Shown in pieces: positions 44,487 through 53,583 of a stretch of 64,000 nt of DNA; the first letter of the stretch is position 1, and every line of letters begins with the position of its first letter. The position numbers and the translations under genes are program-made. The notes under the pieces are model-generated. The model ran no database searches. It saw nothing but the letters and a program-made list of their open reading frames with translations, and was not told where the DNA came from. This stretch comes from Marinobacterium mangrovicola. Lineage in GTDB: Bacteria; Pseudomonadota; Gammaproteobacteria; Pseudomonadales; Balneatricaceae. The stretch spans positions 124,001 through 188,000 of the forward strand of contig NZ_SMFU01000014.1 of the NCBI RefSeq assembly GCF_004339595.1, given 5' to 3'.

Positions 44487-46796
44487 TCAGCGCCCCAGTT
44501 GCTGCTGATATCTGCGTGCTTTTTCCGTATTGCCCAGTTTGGTGTTGATCGAAACCAGAGCCGAGAGAATCTCGACATTTCCAGGGTAGGACTTAAGCCC
44601 CTGCTCCAGAACGCTCACCGCCTGTTCGCCCTGGCCGACGGAGTCCAGCGCGACACCGTAGACATAAATATAGCGCGCCGGTGAGCCCTCTGACTGCGCC
44701 GCCAGCGCCAGATGCTCAAGCGCCTTGTCCATCTGCTTTTCACGCACGTAAGAGAGCCCCAAGGCGTGTTGGACTACCGCTGTTTCGCGCACCTGCTCCA
44801 ACGCGGTGAACAGCACCTCGCGGGCACGGACTTCATCGCCCTGGTTACGGTAGAGCTCGGCCAGATTCACCTGCGCCGGCAGGTAATGCGGCGCCTTGAC
44901 GATCGCCTTTTGGTAATACTCCTCTGCACCGGTCGTGAGCCCCTGGCGCGCGTAGAAATTCGCCAGATTCGTCAGTGCTTCGGGCCGGTCGGCGTTGAAC
45001 TGATTGGCATGAACAAAATCATCGAGGCCTTCCTCGTAACGTGTTTTTACCTCATCCGGATACTGATTCAGCGGCAGCCCTGCCATCGCCTGCGCCGCCA
45101 GACCGCGGGTGATGCGGCTATCATCGTAGAGCAGCGGCACGGTAAAGATCGGCCGGTACTGCGCGGGGATCCTTTCAGCGGCTGACGACAGTCCCAGCCC
45201 AAGCAGCGGTTCATCACTTTGTGCCACCATCTGCAGCACCTGCGCAGACTGCTGCGACAGGTAGTCTGGCAGCATCGTGGCCGCCGTGGCACGAGCGATT
45301 TCCGGCTGGGTCTTATCCAATATCAGCTTCGACAGCAGCGCTTCCGCATGGGGGCTTCCCATCCGCCCCGCCGCCAACGCATGGGCATAGTGGTTCTGGT
45401 CCGGTTCACCGAACTTGTCACTCAATATTTTGGTGGCCCACTCATTGGATTTATCGTTATGGCAGGCAGTACAGACATTGGGCGTACCCAGGCTGTCAGA
45501 CAGGTCCGGGCGGGGAATACGGAAGCTGTGATCACGGCGGGAATCATTACCCATGAAGGTTTTCGCCGGCATATGGCAGTTCCGGCAGCTGGCACCTTCT
45601 GAGCCCGGCTCGTGCATATGATGGGACTCGGTATCGAACTTGCTCGGCAGGTGGCACTGGGCACAGACCTGGTCACCGTCGGCGCGCAGTTTCAGACTGT
45701 GCGGCTGGTGACAGTCGGTACAGGTAACCCCGGCCTGGTACATTTTGCTCTGCACGAAAGAGCCGTAGACATAGACCTCGCCGTTGACCTGACCATCCGC
45801 GTGATAAAGCTGCGGATCATCCAGAAGACTTACCTGGAAGTGATCCAGCAGCGGATCACCGGGGCGAGCACCGGGATGAGCCGTTGAGCGCCGCGAATGG
45901 CAGGTGGCGCAGGTCTCGATCTCTTTCTGCGTGGTTCTCGGTTTATTGCGCTCGGCGATGCCGGTTTCCGGATTGATGGTCCATGCGACATCCTGACGTT
46001 CATCAAAGCTGACCGGGAACCCCTGGTTCGGAATCGAATCTTTCAGTTCATCATTTTGCGCCCAGCGCAGGTGTTCGGAGCCCGGACCGTGACAGGCTTC
46101 GCAACTGACATCGATATCGCTCCAGGTGGTATCGAAGGTATCGCTACTCAGCTGGTAGTTTTTCTGCAGGTCGGTGGAGTGGCAATCGGCGCACATGTAG
46201 TTCCAGTTCTGGTACAGACCTGTCCAATGCAGCTCATCGTCAGCGGTGATCTTTTCATCGGGATAGAGGTGAAACCACTTCTGACCGCCCTCTTCTGCCG
46301 TACGGGTATCCCAGACAATATTGAGCGCCTGCAGGCGTCCGCCGGGGAACTCGATCAGATACTGCTGCAGGGGGTAGACGCCAAAGGTGTAAGCAATCGG
46401 ATACTCGGTCAGCCGGCCATCGGGGCCGTCGGTTTTGACGTAAAAGGTATCGTCGCGCTTATAAAATTCGGAGGTGATGCCAAAATAATCGAAACGGGTA
46501 TCGTTGAAATCGGCCAACACGGTTTCATCGTTGGCGCTCTGCATCGCCAGATCGTGGTAGGAACCGCTCCAGTCCTTGTGCTCCTGCTCATGGCACTGGG
46601 TACAGGTCTCGCCACCCACGTAGGCGGCATTTTTGATCGCTTCGGTCGCTTCCGCTATTGCTTCAGACTCGACCGCGGTAGTTTCGCTGTCAGCAGTTTG
46701 TTCACTGGCTACTGCATTGCTTATCCCTGTCTCACTCAAACCTGCAATCAGCAGCAGGGAGAGAACAAATCCATTTAACCAGTTTTTTCTTTTCAT
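44487..46796 (-). CDS. octaheme c-type cytochrome with TPR domain
   Basis: A 769-residue exported protein with a signal peptide (about 1-30). Eight CxxCH heme motifs: CTQCH (65-69), CADCH, CEACH, CATCH, CTDCH, CAQCH, CRNCH and CTACH. Residues beyond about 500 form HEAT-like and TPR-like helical repeats (N-L-A-x-L-Y-R-x-Q-G-D, L-A-L-A-A-Q-S-E-G). Multiheme cytochromes of this type serve as extracytoplasmic electron carriers or redox enzymes, and a fused TPR implies a partner-docking role. It lies between the arylsulfatase and the HAD-META gene. Electron source and acceptor are unknown. Confidence 0.88.
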   Translation of the reverse strand: MKRKNWLNGFVLSLLLIAGLSETGISNAVASEQTADSETTAVESEAIAEATEAIKNAAYVGGETCTQCHEQEHKDWSGSYHDLAMQSANDETVLADFNDTRFDYFGITSEFYKRDDTFYVKTDGPDGRLTEYPIAYTFGVYPLQQYLIEFPGGRLQALNIVWDTRTAEEGGQKWFHLYPDEKITADDELHWTGLYQNWNYMCADCHSTDLQKNYQLSSDTFDTTWSDIDVSCEACHGPGSEHLRWAQNDELKDSIPNQGFPVSFDERQDVAWTINPETGIAERNKPRTTQKEIETCATCHSRRSTAHPGARPGDPLLDHFQVSLLDDPQLYHADGQVNGEVYVYGSFVQSKMYQAGVTCTDCHQPHSLKLRADGDQVCAQCHLPSKFDTESHHMHEPGSEGASCRNCHMPAKTFMGNDSRRDHSFRIPRPDLSDSLGTPNVCTACHNDKSNEWATKILSDKFGEPDQNHYAHALAAGRMGSPHAEALLSKLILDKTQPEIARATAATMLPDYLSQQSAQVLQMVAQSDEPLLGLGLSSAAERIPAQYRPIFTVPLLYDDSRITRGLAAQAMAGLPLNQYPDEVKTRYEEGLDDFVHANQFNADRPEALTNLANFYARQGLTTGAEEYYQKAIVKAPHYLPAQVNLAELYRNQGDEVRAREVLFTALEQVRETAVVQHALGLSYVREKQMDKALEHLALAAQSEGSPARYIYVYGVALDSVGQGEQAVSVLEQGLKSYPGNVEILSALVSINTKLGNTEKARRYQQQLGR

Positions 46797-46832
46797 TAAT
46801 GACTCAATCTACTGCTTGTGGCGAATAAAGAG

Positions 46833-46867
46833 GAACAGACCCGGCCGCTACCGGCTAGGGTCTGTTC
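46833..46867 (-). terminator. hairpin after the arylsulfatase gene
   Basis: Arms GAACAGACCC and GGGTCTGTTC, with an inner GCCG/CGGC pairing; on the minus strand it is followed by CTCTTTATT. Only a weak T-run. It might attenuate reading into the cytochrome gene. Confidence 0.5.
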
Positions 46868-46894
46868 TTTAGCCAGATTACTGGCTGCGATCGA

Positions 46895-48454
46895 TCATCG
46901 GCTCATCGCCTGCTGATTGATCATTGTGCTTACAGCGTCCACCGAAGTGGACATGCTTGTCTGACTCGGCGGGAAATCCTTGAAGGTCTGCACGAACTCG
47001 GCAATCTGCTTACCGGCCGGGCCAAGAATCCAGCTGCGGTTTTCCGCCCACTCGTCATAACCGCGGGCTTCAACGAAGCGCTCGAAAGGATCCAGCTTCA
47101 GGTTGATGATGTAGGGGCTTGTCATCCCTTCCTGAGTTGCACGGAACCACTCTTCCTGATCGGTGAAGATCAGTTTCCAGTCACCCCAACGCATACCGTG
47201 GAAGGTGGTTTCGGTGAAGTAGTAGAAGTCCTTGCGTTTGGTTTTACCGTTGTTCAGCAGCAGGTCGCTCTGGTCATATCCATCGAGGTGAACCTTGAAG
47301 TTCTTGCCACCGATCTTTTTGCCGTCGAGCAGATCTTCCTTGAGATCTTTCTCGCCCAACCAGGACATCAGTGTCGGCATCCAGTCTTCCATGGTCATGA
47401 ATTCACCGGTGGCTACGCCTGCCGGAATATGTCCATCCCACTTAACGACCATCGGCACGCGGAAGCCACCTTCCCAGCCACCAACGCCTTTCTCGCCATG
47501 GAACGGCTGGTTACCGCCATCCGGCCAGGAGTTGGAGGCGGCACCGTTATCGGTAGAGAACATGACGATGGTGTTATCAGCTACGCCCAGCTCATCCAGC
47601 AGCCCCAGCAGCTCGCCGACATCGTCGTCCATCTCTTTCATGCCATCGGCATAGAGGCCATATCCGGTAACACCGTCATACTCGTCAGTCAGGTGAGTCT
47701 GGTAATGCATGCGAGTAGTGTTATGCCAGACGAAGAAGGGTTTGCCCGCCTCGACCGCATCGGTGATAAAGCGCTTGGATTCCACCAGCACCTTCTGGTC
47801 GAGGGTCTTCTGCTCCTCAGAGCCGAACGGGCCAAGATCCTCGATCTCCTGACCACCATCAGGCAGCGCCTTGGAGTGGGTAATACCGCGCAGGGTCAGA
47901 CCAAACTTTTCCTGGGTCTCCTTATCCTTGGGATAGTCGTACTGCTCTTCGTACTCGCCTGCGTTCAGGTGGTAGAGGATGCCGTAAAACTCATCGAAGC
48001 CGTGGTTGGTTGGCAGGTGCTCGTCCCGGTCACCCAGGTGGTTTTTGCCAAACTGGCCGGTGGCGTAACCCTGAGCCTTGAGCATCTGCGCCAGGGTGGG
48101 ATCGGAATCCTGAATCCCCTCTTTTGCACCCGGCAGGCCCACTGTGCTGAGACCAGTACGCATCGGGTACTGCCCCAGCAGGAAGGCCGCACGGCCTGCA
48201 GTACAGGATGCCTGGGCATAATGATCCATAAAGATCATGCCATCATCGGCGATGCTGTCGATGTTCGGCGTGGAGCCACCCATCATGCCGCGGTGATAGG
48301 CGCTGATATTCCACATGCCGACATCATCACCCCAGATCACAAGGATATTGGGCTTTTCGCTCTCTTCTGCCGCCTGCACCAGCGGCGTTACCGTTAGACC
48401 GGTTGCGACCAGCGCTACCCCACAGAGCCGTTTCAGGTTCGTTATGGTTTTCAT
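46895..48454 (-). CDS. arylsulfatase (exported)
   Basis: A 519-residue sulfatase with a signal peptide (cleavage near Q-A-A, residue 28). The calcium-binding Asp pair is in W-G-D-D-V-G (43-44). The active-site segment A-S-C-T-A-G-R-A-A (Cys84, Arg88) is a C-x-A-x-R variant of the C-x-P/A-x-R sulfatase motif whose Cys becomes formylglycine. Other conserved blocks: D-N-G-A and G-E-K-G-V-G-G-W-E-G-G-F-R-V-P. It removes sulfate from an ester, most likely an aromatic or carbohydrate sulfate. No formylglycine-generating enzyme lies in the window, so activation must come from elsewhere. Confidence 0.93.
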   Translation of the reverse strand: MKTITNLKRLCGVALVATGLTVTPLVQAAEESEKPNILVIWGDDVGMWNISAYHRGMMGGSTPNIDSIADDGMIFMDHYAQASCTAGRAAFLLGQYPMRTGLSTVGLPGAKEGIQDSDPTLAQMLKAQGYATGQFGKNHLGDRDEHLPTNHGFDEFYGILYHLNAGEYEEQYDYPKDKETQEKFGLTLRGITHSKALPDGGQEIEDLGPFGSEEQKTLDQKVLVESKRFITDAVEAGKPFFVWHNTTRMHYQTHLTDEYDGVTGYGLYADGMKEMDDDVGELLGLLDELGVADNTIVMFSTDNGAASNSWPDGGNQPFHGEKGVGGWEGGFRVPMVVKWDGHIPAGVATGEFMTMEDWMPTLMSWLGEKDLKEDLLDGKKIGGKNFKVHLDGYDQSDLLLNNGKTKRKDFYYFTETTFHGMRWGDWKLIFTDQEEWFRATQEGMTSPYIINLKLDPFERFVEARGYDEWAENRSWILGPAGKQIAEFVQTFKDFPPSQTSMSTSVDAVSTMINQQAMSR

Positions 48455-48533
48455 GAATCCTCCGTGAATATCTCACTCACTCGCTATTGAGCTACGAGAC
48501 TGCTCTCTTCGCAGCGTGTAAACCTTGCGTTAG

Positions 48534-48638
48534 ATACAACTTATTTCAGGAACAACTTACCTTCGGGAACAACTTGCTTCAGGAACAACATGTTTCTCGA
48601 GCAACTTGCTTTTAGAACCCTTTATTTGGGGAACAACA
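48534..48638. repeat. degenerate 16-bp tandem repeats between the outer-membrane protein gene and the sulfatase gene
   Basis: Six near-copies, each about 16-17 bp, of the pattern TTCAGGAACAACTT. The last copy covers the 3' end of the outer-membrane protein gene (its codons for M-L-F-P-K and stop). The array may be a spread copy of that gene's end. It is not a CRISPR, since no distinct spacers are present. Confidence 0.75.
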
Positions 48639-49464
48639 TCGTAAAGACGAATCTCAGCCCCCAGTCCGGGCCGTTATCCGGACCCGCCAGGTAAGCCTTG
48701 GCACCGCCGCCGATGCTGACGGTCTGGTTGCCCAGCTGCATAACCTTAGTGACCATCATGTTCATCGGTACCGATTCCTGTTCCGTCTCCCAGTTATAAG
48801 TTGCTTCCAGGTTCAATGCGTAGGTCAGACCACCGCCGGCCCCGTAGTTAATAAACGGCTGCACGAAGGTCGCACTGACATCGGCGCGGTTATCTTCACC
48901 GGCGAAGCTCTCCAGGTGGTTAGCCAGGGTGCCGTAGGTCCAAGGGCCATGCTGATAGAGCACTACGCCGGTGGGGCCCGCCGCCCACTTTTCCGAACCC
49001 AGGCTGTCGTTGCTGGCGGTCGGCGCCATGATGACGGGGCCGACACCCCAGATCAGTCCGTTTGAGGTTGGTTCTTTGGGAGAAAAGAAGAAGCTCTGTA
49101 CCAGATCGCCAGTGCCGTACTGGCTCAGACCGTCATCGTCAACGAAGTCGTCCTGGTAAACCAAGGGCATGATGCTGCGGGAGATCAGGTTCCAGTCATC
49201 GTTGAGGCTGAAAGGGATAACCGGCTGGATATTCAGCGTGGAACGAAAACCGTCATCGTCGATGCCGCCGCCAAAATCGAAATTGAACTGAAAGGGAACA
49301 CTGACCAGGTTGGAGACGGGGTTCGCCAGCTTTTTAGCCAGCTCATCCGCACTTTGAGCAAATACACTGGGTGACGCGAGCGCGAGAGACAAGAGAGTCA
49401 GCACTTTTGCAGATCCATTGACCGCCCAGACGTCCAGCCTTTTTATCCTTTTTAGCCTATTCAT
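48622..49464 (-). CDS. putative outer-membrane channel protein, unknown
   Basis: A 280-residue exported protein with a signal peptide (about 1-36, ending V-F-A-Q) and a beta-rich body with many aromatic and Gly/Asn-rich turns, ending in F-T-M-L-F-P-K. It probably forms an outer-membrane barrel. Its neighbour, the MetA-type transporter, has a similar start (M-N-R-...-K-R). It is the first gene of the operon that goes on to arylsulfatase and cytochrome. The substrate is unknown. Confidence 0.7.
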   Translation of the reverse strand: MNRLKRIKRLDVWAVNGSAKVLTLLSLALASPSVFAQSADELAKKLANPVSNLVSVPFQFNFDFGGGIDDDGFRSTLNIQPVIPFSLNDDWNLISRSIMPLVYQDDFVDDDGLSQYGTGDLVQSFFFSPKEPTSNGLIWGVGPVIMAPTASNDSLGSEKWAAGPTGVVLYQHGPWTYGTLANHLESFAGEDNRADVSATFVQPFINYGAGGGLTYALNLEATYNWETEQESVPMNMMVTKVMQLGNQTVSIGGGAKAYLAGPDNGPDWGLRFVFTMLFPK

Positions 49465-50092
49465 CTATTCCATCACCCTTTGTATTTTCAGCCCGTTCAC
49501 CGTTCCATGCGATATTTTGAATACGTCAACGTTGGAAGGCAGTCAGTATTTAACGTCGATAGAAAACCTTGTTAGCACAAATTATTGCATGATCACTGAG
49601 TTCCCTGGTTTTCCCGGGCGCCCGGCCCGACGACATAGGAAACAGCATAGATAACAAACCGCAAAGCAGCCATTCCAACAGGAGAACTGAATGAGTAGCT
49701 ACAAACAGGAAGAGGAAGCCGTCTCACGGCTCGACCGAGAAATAAAAAATGAGAGGACTGGCGCACACTTAGCTCATCCTGAATTCGCTTCTTGTGAGCA
49801 GCCTCGCGTACAGCCATGGATGACTCCATTCATCTAAATTTCACCGGCCCGAAAACGTTTTTTAACAAACGTGCATAATGGCCGGCGAGCGGCGGTGTTA
49901 GTCCTGCTTTATGTAAGGATTCTCTGAAATATATAACCGTGCCCAGTTTTTATGTCAAAGAATTTCCAGGCTTAAGCGACTAATTATCAAGAGTTTTCAG
50001 CTCAACACAGCAACCACTGGTTAATATGCAACCACCTGTCCAGCCCGGATATATTAGCCGCCGAAATGCCACCAACCTTTTTATTCATTCTG
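49465..50092. other. intergenic region between the outer-membrane gene and the AAA+ gene
   Basis: A 628-bp region. It contains one candidate small gene (below) and otherwise no convincing gene. The operon promoter for the outer-membrane protein must lie in its left part. Confidence 0.5.
49690..49836 (+). CDS. possible 48-residue protein
   Basis: A small open frame with a good ribosome-binding site, AGGAG, eight bases before the ATG. It begins MSSYKQEEEAVSRLDREIK, is charged and hydrophilic, and ends in M-T-P-F-I. No family recognised. The ribosome-binding site is the only support. Confidence 0.4.
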
Positions 50093-51604
50093 TCAGTCGA
50101 CAGAGACAGTCCGCCCTTTAGCCCAGTGACGCAGGCTTGCGACCGACTCGGCACGAACGACCGCCAAAGGCTGGGTAGTATCTAATTCACGCAGTATGTG
50201 CTCGGTATTCAGAGGCTCACCCTGCGCATGAGCCCAGTAGCCTGCAGAAACAATCGCCTGCTCGATCTCCGCACCGGAAAAGTCCGATGCCTGTTCCGCA
50301 AGGCGTTCAAGCTCGAATGCCGAAGGTGAATTACCACGTTTTTCCAGATGCACCGCAAAGATCTGCTGCCGGGCGTTCAGATCCGGCAGGTCCACGTAGT
50401 AGATCTCATCCAGGCGTCCTTTGCGCAGCAGCTCCGGCGGCAGTTTTTCGATATCGTTAGCCGTGGCGACCACAAAAACACGACGCCGGTTTTCCGCCAT
50501 CCAGGTCAGCAGTGTGCCTAACACCCGGCTAGAGGTACCGGACTCATCCTGACCGGAGCTGATACCTTTTTCGATCTCATCCATCCAGAGCACACAGGGC
50601 TCCAGCATTTCTGCCGACTTCAAGGCCTCACGCAGATTCTTCTCGGTCTCGCCGATGTATTTGTTAAACAGCGCGCCAAAGTCCAGCTTCAACAGTGGCA
50701 CGCCCCAAATACCGGCAACCGCCTTGGCAGCCAGACTCTTACCACAGCCCTGCACACCGATCAGCATCACACCCTTGGGCAGATCAAAGCCATTGTTTTT
50801 GCCGGCGTCGAGGAAAAAGGGTTTGCGCAGCTCCAGCCAGGCTTTCAGCTTGGCAAAGCCGCCCACCTGGGCGAAATCGGCCAGATCAAAGCTGTAACTG
50901 ATCGCGCCGCCGCCGGAGAGCATACGGTACTTGGCATCCATCACCGCCTTGATATCACTATGGGTGATAGCGCCATCATCATGAATAGCACTGCGTATAA
51001 AGCGACGTGCGTCCGCTTCGGTCAGCCCCACCAGGTTACGGATCAGAAGGTCCACTGCCTGGGTATCCCCCTTCAGTTTCTCGTTGGAGGCCTTGGACCA
51101 GGCTCGAGCCTCCTTCCTGACCAGTTCTCTGATCTCATCGATGGCAGGCATGGAAAGCTCGAAGTGGGTGCACATCCGCTCGATCTCGGCGGGTACATCA
51201 AAGGCGTGGCTGACAAACACCAGCACGGTGTTATTGACGAAGTACTGCTGGGCGATCTCTTTCACCAGCCTGAGCACGGCCGGATTAGTCAGGTAATGAT
51301 GAAAGTCCGGCAGCAGCAGGATGGTGTTCTTTACCTGCTCACGGACCTTTTTCAGCATCTCTAGCGGATCGGTCAGATCAGCTTCCGCACTTCGGGTTTC
51401 GATCCCTTCCAGCTGCCAACTGGAGGAATCACCCACTCCCAGATCAAGCCCCTCGGCGACACTCCAGATTTTCAGGGTTCCCAAAGATCGATCTTCGAAG
51501 GTTGCCTTGCGCAACAACTCGACCACGCGACGTTCATCGTGGGTTTCGATCACAACAATAGGAAAAGGGTCTTTAAGCTTGAGCTTCAGGTCATGAAGAT
51601 CCAT
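50093..51604 (-). CDS. AAA+ ATPase, Ycf46-like
   Basis: A 503-residue cytoplasmic ATPase. Residues 1-230 form an N-terminal domain with degenerate P-loop-like helices, and the rest is an AAA core of the Ycf46/VPS4-like type. Walker A is G-V-Q-G-C-G-K-S (about 282-289), Walker [11 protein letters not shown], and the second region of homology [21 protein letters not shown] with an Arg finger. Such AAA proteins unfold or remodel protein complexes. No partner gene is next to it. Confidence 0.85.
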   Translation of the reverse strand: MDLHDLKLKLKDPFPIVVIETHDERRVVELLRKATFEDRSLGTLKIWSVAEGLDLGVGDSSSWQLEGIETRSAEADLTDPLEMLKKVREQVKNTILLLPDFHHYLTNPAVLRLVKEIAQQYFVNNTVLVFVSHAFDVPAEIERMCTHFELSMPAIDEIRELVRKEARAWSKASNEKLKGDTQAVDLLIRNLVGLTEADARRFIRSAIHDDGAITHSDIKAVMDAKYRMLSGGGAISYSFDLADFAQVGGFAKLKAWLELRKPFFLDAGKNNGFDLPKGVMLIGVQGCGKSLAAKAVAGIWGVPLLKLDFGALFNKYIGETEKNLREALKSAEMLEPCVLWMDEIEKGISSGQDESGTSSRVLGTLLTWMAENRRRVFVVATANDIEKLPPELLRKGRLDEIYYVDLPDLNARQQIFAVHLEKRGNSPSAFELERLAEQASDFSGAEIEQAIVSAGYWAHAQGEPLNTEHILRELDTTQPLAVVRAESVASLRHWAKGRTVSVD

Positions 51605-51687
51605 TCAACCGATCACTCTGTTACATATGAGATGCCGCTTATCTTCGTTGATTTAGCCACGCCTTACCATGATCTAACCGGGGATTT

Positions 51688-52614
51688 TCAGGCGGTACGC
51701 TGCCCTGCGATGAGCTGTTTCAGCCAGCTATGCCCATTCACCAGCAGGATACCCAACAGCACCAGCAACGCACCGGCAAGAAAGTCCGGCTCGATCGGCT
51801 CATCGAGAATCAGGTTACCAAGCACCACACCAAAGAGCGGGGTCATGAATCCCAGCACACCGATCCGCGACGCCGAGTAGTGCCGAATCAACCAGAACCA
51901 GACCATGAACGCCCCGAACGAGACAATCACCGCCTGAAAGCCGAGACTGGCAAACGCCAGCAGGGTTGGATTGAAGCCCCACTGCCCTGTCATGCCGGCC
52001 ACCAGCGACAACACCACGAAAGCGACTAACAGCTGGTACAGCAGAGTCTGTCGGGCTGAGCTCTGCGCCAGCCTGGAGGAGCGGATAATCACCGTGCTCA
52101 TCGCCCAGGAAAGCCCTGCCAGTAGCGCCAGGAGATCACCGCGTAACATATCGGGTGCAGCGACAGATGCATCTGACTGCCCCAGGAATGCCAGAGCGAT
52201 ACCGCAAAACGCCAGCAATATACCAAACCACTGGGCGGCTGCCATGCGCTCTTCCCTGACCCGGAAGTGGAGTATCAACGCCGCGAAGACCGGTGCGGTA
52301 TTCATAAATACCACCGCATGGGAAGCCGTGGTGTAGCGCAGCGCCTCGCCGAGAAACAGGTACTCGAAGGTGAAAAACATCCCCACCATCAATCCCTGGC
52401 GCCAGTTACGACCGGCCAGATCCAGTGGCTCCCGGGTCCACTTCATGTAGCAAGCCACTAAACAGGCGGCAATGCCTGAACGCAGTGCCAACAGCAACAG
52501 CGGCGCGATATCCGGCCCGGCCAGCTTTAACACTACATTCTGCATACCCAGGACGAGACAAAATAGCAGCATCAGTCCCAACGCCTGACCATCAACAGGC
52601 CTGCGTACATCCAT
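51688..52614 (-). CDS. DMT-superfamily (EamA) transporter
   Basis: A 308-residue inner-membrane protein with ten predicted helices arranged as two repeated EamA units (about 10-140 and 155-295). Motifs such as T-A-S-H-A-V-V-F-M-N-T-A-P-V-F-A-A near residue 95 are typical. EamA proteins export small metabolites or amino acids. The substrate is not defined. Its divergent neighbour is the AraC-type regulator, which may control it. Confidence 0.92.
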   Translation of the reverse strand: MDVRRPVDGQALGLMLLFCLVLGMQNVVLKLAGPDIAPLLLLALRSGIAACLVACYMKWTREPLDLAGRNWRQGLMVGMFFTFEYLFLGEALRYTTASHAVVFMNTAPVFAALILHFRVREERMAAAQWFGILLAFCGIALAFLGQSDASVAAPDMLRGDLLALLAGLSWAMSTVIIRSSRLAQSSARQTLLYQLLVAFVVLSLVAGMTGQWGFNPTLLAFASLGFQAVIVSFGAFMVWFWLIRHYSASRIGVLGFMTPLFGVVLGNLILDEPIEPDFLAGALLVLLGILLVNGHSWLKQLIAGQRTA

Positions 52615-52720
52615 CGATTCTCTCCTACAGCGTTAACTGCGAAGAATTTTGGCACTGTCATTAATGAGGGATATAGCGCTATCCTGACAAATACTACTGG
52701 CAAAGTGACAGAGGAAGTTT

Positions 52721-53521
52721 ATGGCCCTGCCCACCCACGAACTGGTCGCCCCGAACTTTGACCCGGCGCCGGACGCACCGCTGTTCTTTCGCACCGCCTG
52801 TATTCCCGATAACTCTGCCTACCCGGCGCATACTCATACCTGGGGCGAGTTTGTTTACTCATTCAGCGGCGTTATGGAAGTACGCGTGGGCGGAAAAACC
52901 TACCTGGCACCACCTCAATACGGCCTCTGGCTACCTCCTGACCTGGAGCACCAGGGCTTGAGCCGGTATGAGTCTGTCCACTGCTCGCTTTATATTTCCG
53001 GCGCGCTGATGCACCGCTTTCCCGACAAACCCTGCGCGCTCCATGTCAGCTCTCTGGTCTGCGCCCTCCTGGCTCATCTGCGCCAATACCCGATAACGCC
53101 GCCCTACTCCGATGAGTCGATGCGTCTCCTGCAGGTACTGGTTGACCAGCTGGCGAATGCCGACCAGCTGGACAGCTATCTTCCCTCCTCACAGGACCCT
53201 CTACTGACTCCGATACTCTCGCTGCTTGAGGAACACCCAGCAGACAATCGTCCGCTCAATCAACTGGCGGCGCTGGCACACACCACAGAGCGCACCCTGA
53301 TGCGCAGGGCCCGGCGTGAGTTGGGGATCTCAATCGCCGAGTGGAAACAGCGACTACGCCTGGTCAAAGCGATGCCAAAGCTGGAGGCAGGAGAGAAGGT
53401 CGAAAGCGTCGCCCTCGAGATGGGCTACTCCAGCGCCAGCGCCTTTATCGCCATGTTCAAGAAACACCTGGGCGTGACACCAGACGAATATCGGCGCAGA
53501 TTTTCAGGCGAAGGAAACTGA
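52721..53521 (+). CDS. AraC-family regulator with cupin domain
   Basis: A 266-residue transcription factor with an N-terminal cupin (H-x-H-T-W-G-E-F-V-Y-S-F near residue 36) and a C-terminal pair of HTH motifs (Q-L-A-A-L-A-H-T-T-E-R-T-L-M-R-R-A and V-A-L-E-M-G-Y-S-S-A-S-A-F-I-A-M-F-K-K-H-L-G). It is divergent from the DMT transporter, whose expression it may control. The effector is unknown. Confidence 0.9.
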   Translation: MALPTHELVAPNFDPAPDAPLFFRTACIPDNSAYPAHTHTWGEFVYSFSGVMEVRVGGKTYLAPPQYGLWLPPDLEHQGLSRYESVHCSLYISGALMHRFPDKPCALHVSSLVCALLAHLRQYPITPPYSDESMRLLQVLVDQLANADQLDSYLPSSQDPLLTPILSLLEEHPADNRPLNQLAALAHTTERTLMRRARRELGISIAEWKQRLRLVKAMPKLEAGEKVESVALEMGYSSASAFIAMFKKHLGVTPDEYRRRFSGEGN

Positions 53522-53533
53522 CGATACAAACGA

Positions 53534-53565
53534 CAACAGCCCGGCATTTTCATACCGGGCTGTTG
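53534..53565. terminator. bidirectional hairpin between AraC regulator and clpX
   Basis: Perfect 11-bp arms, CAACAGCCCGG and CCGGGCTGTTG, with a 10-base loop, between two convergent genes. No long T-run. Confidence 0.65.
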
Positions 53566-53583
53566 CAAGATGAACAGCGCTGT

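Noticed and set aside
48534-48638. Possible CRISPR array
   Set aside because: The units are directly adjacent with no unique spacers and no cas genes occur in the window.
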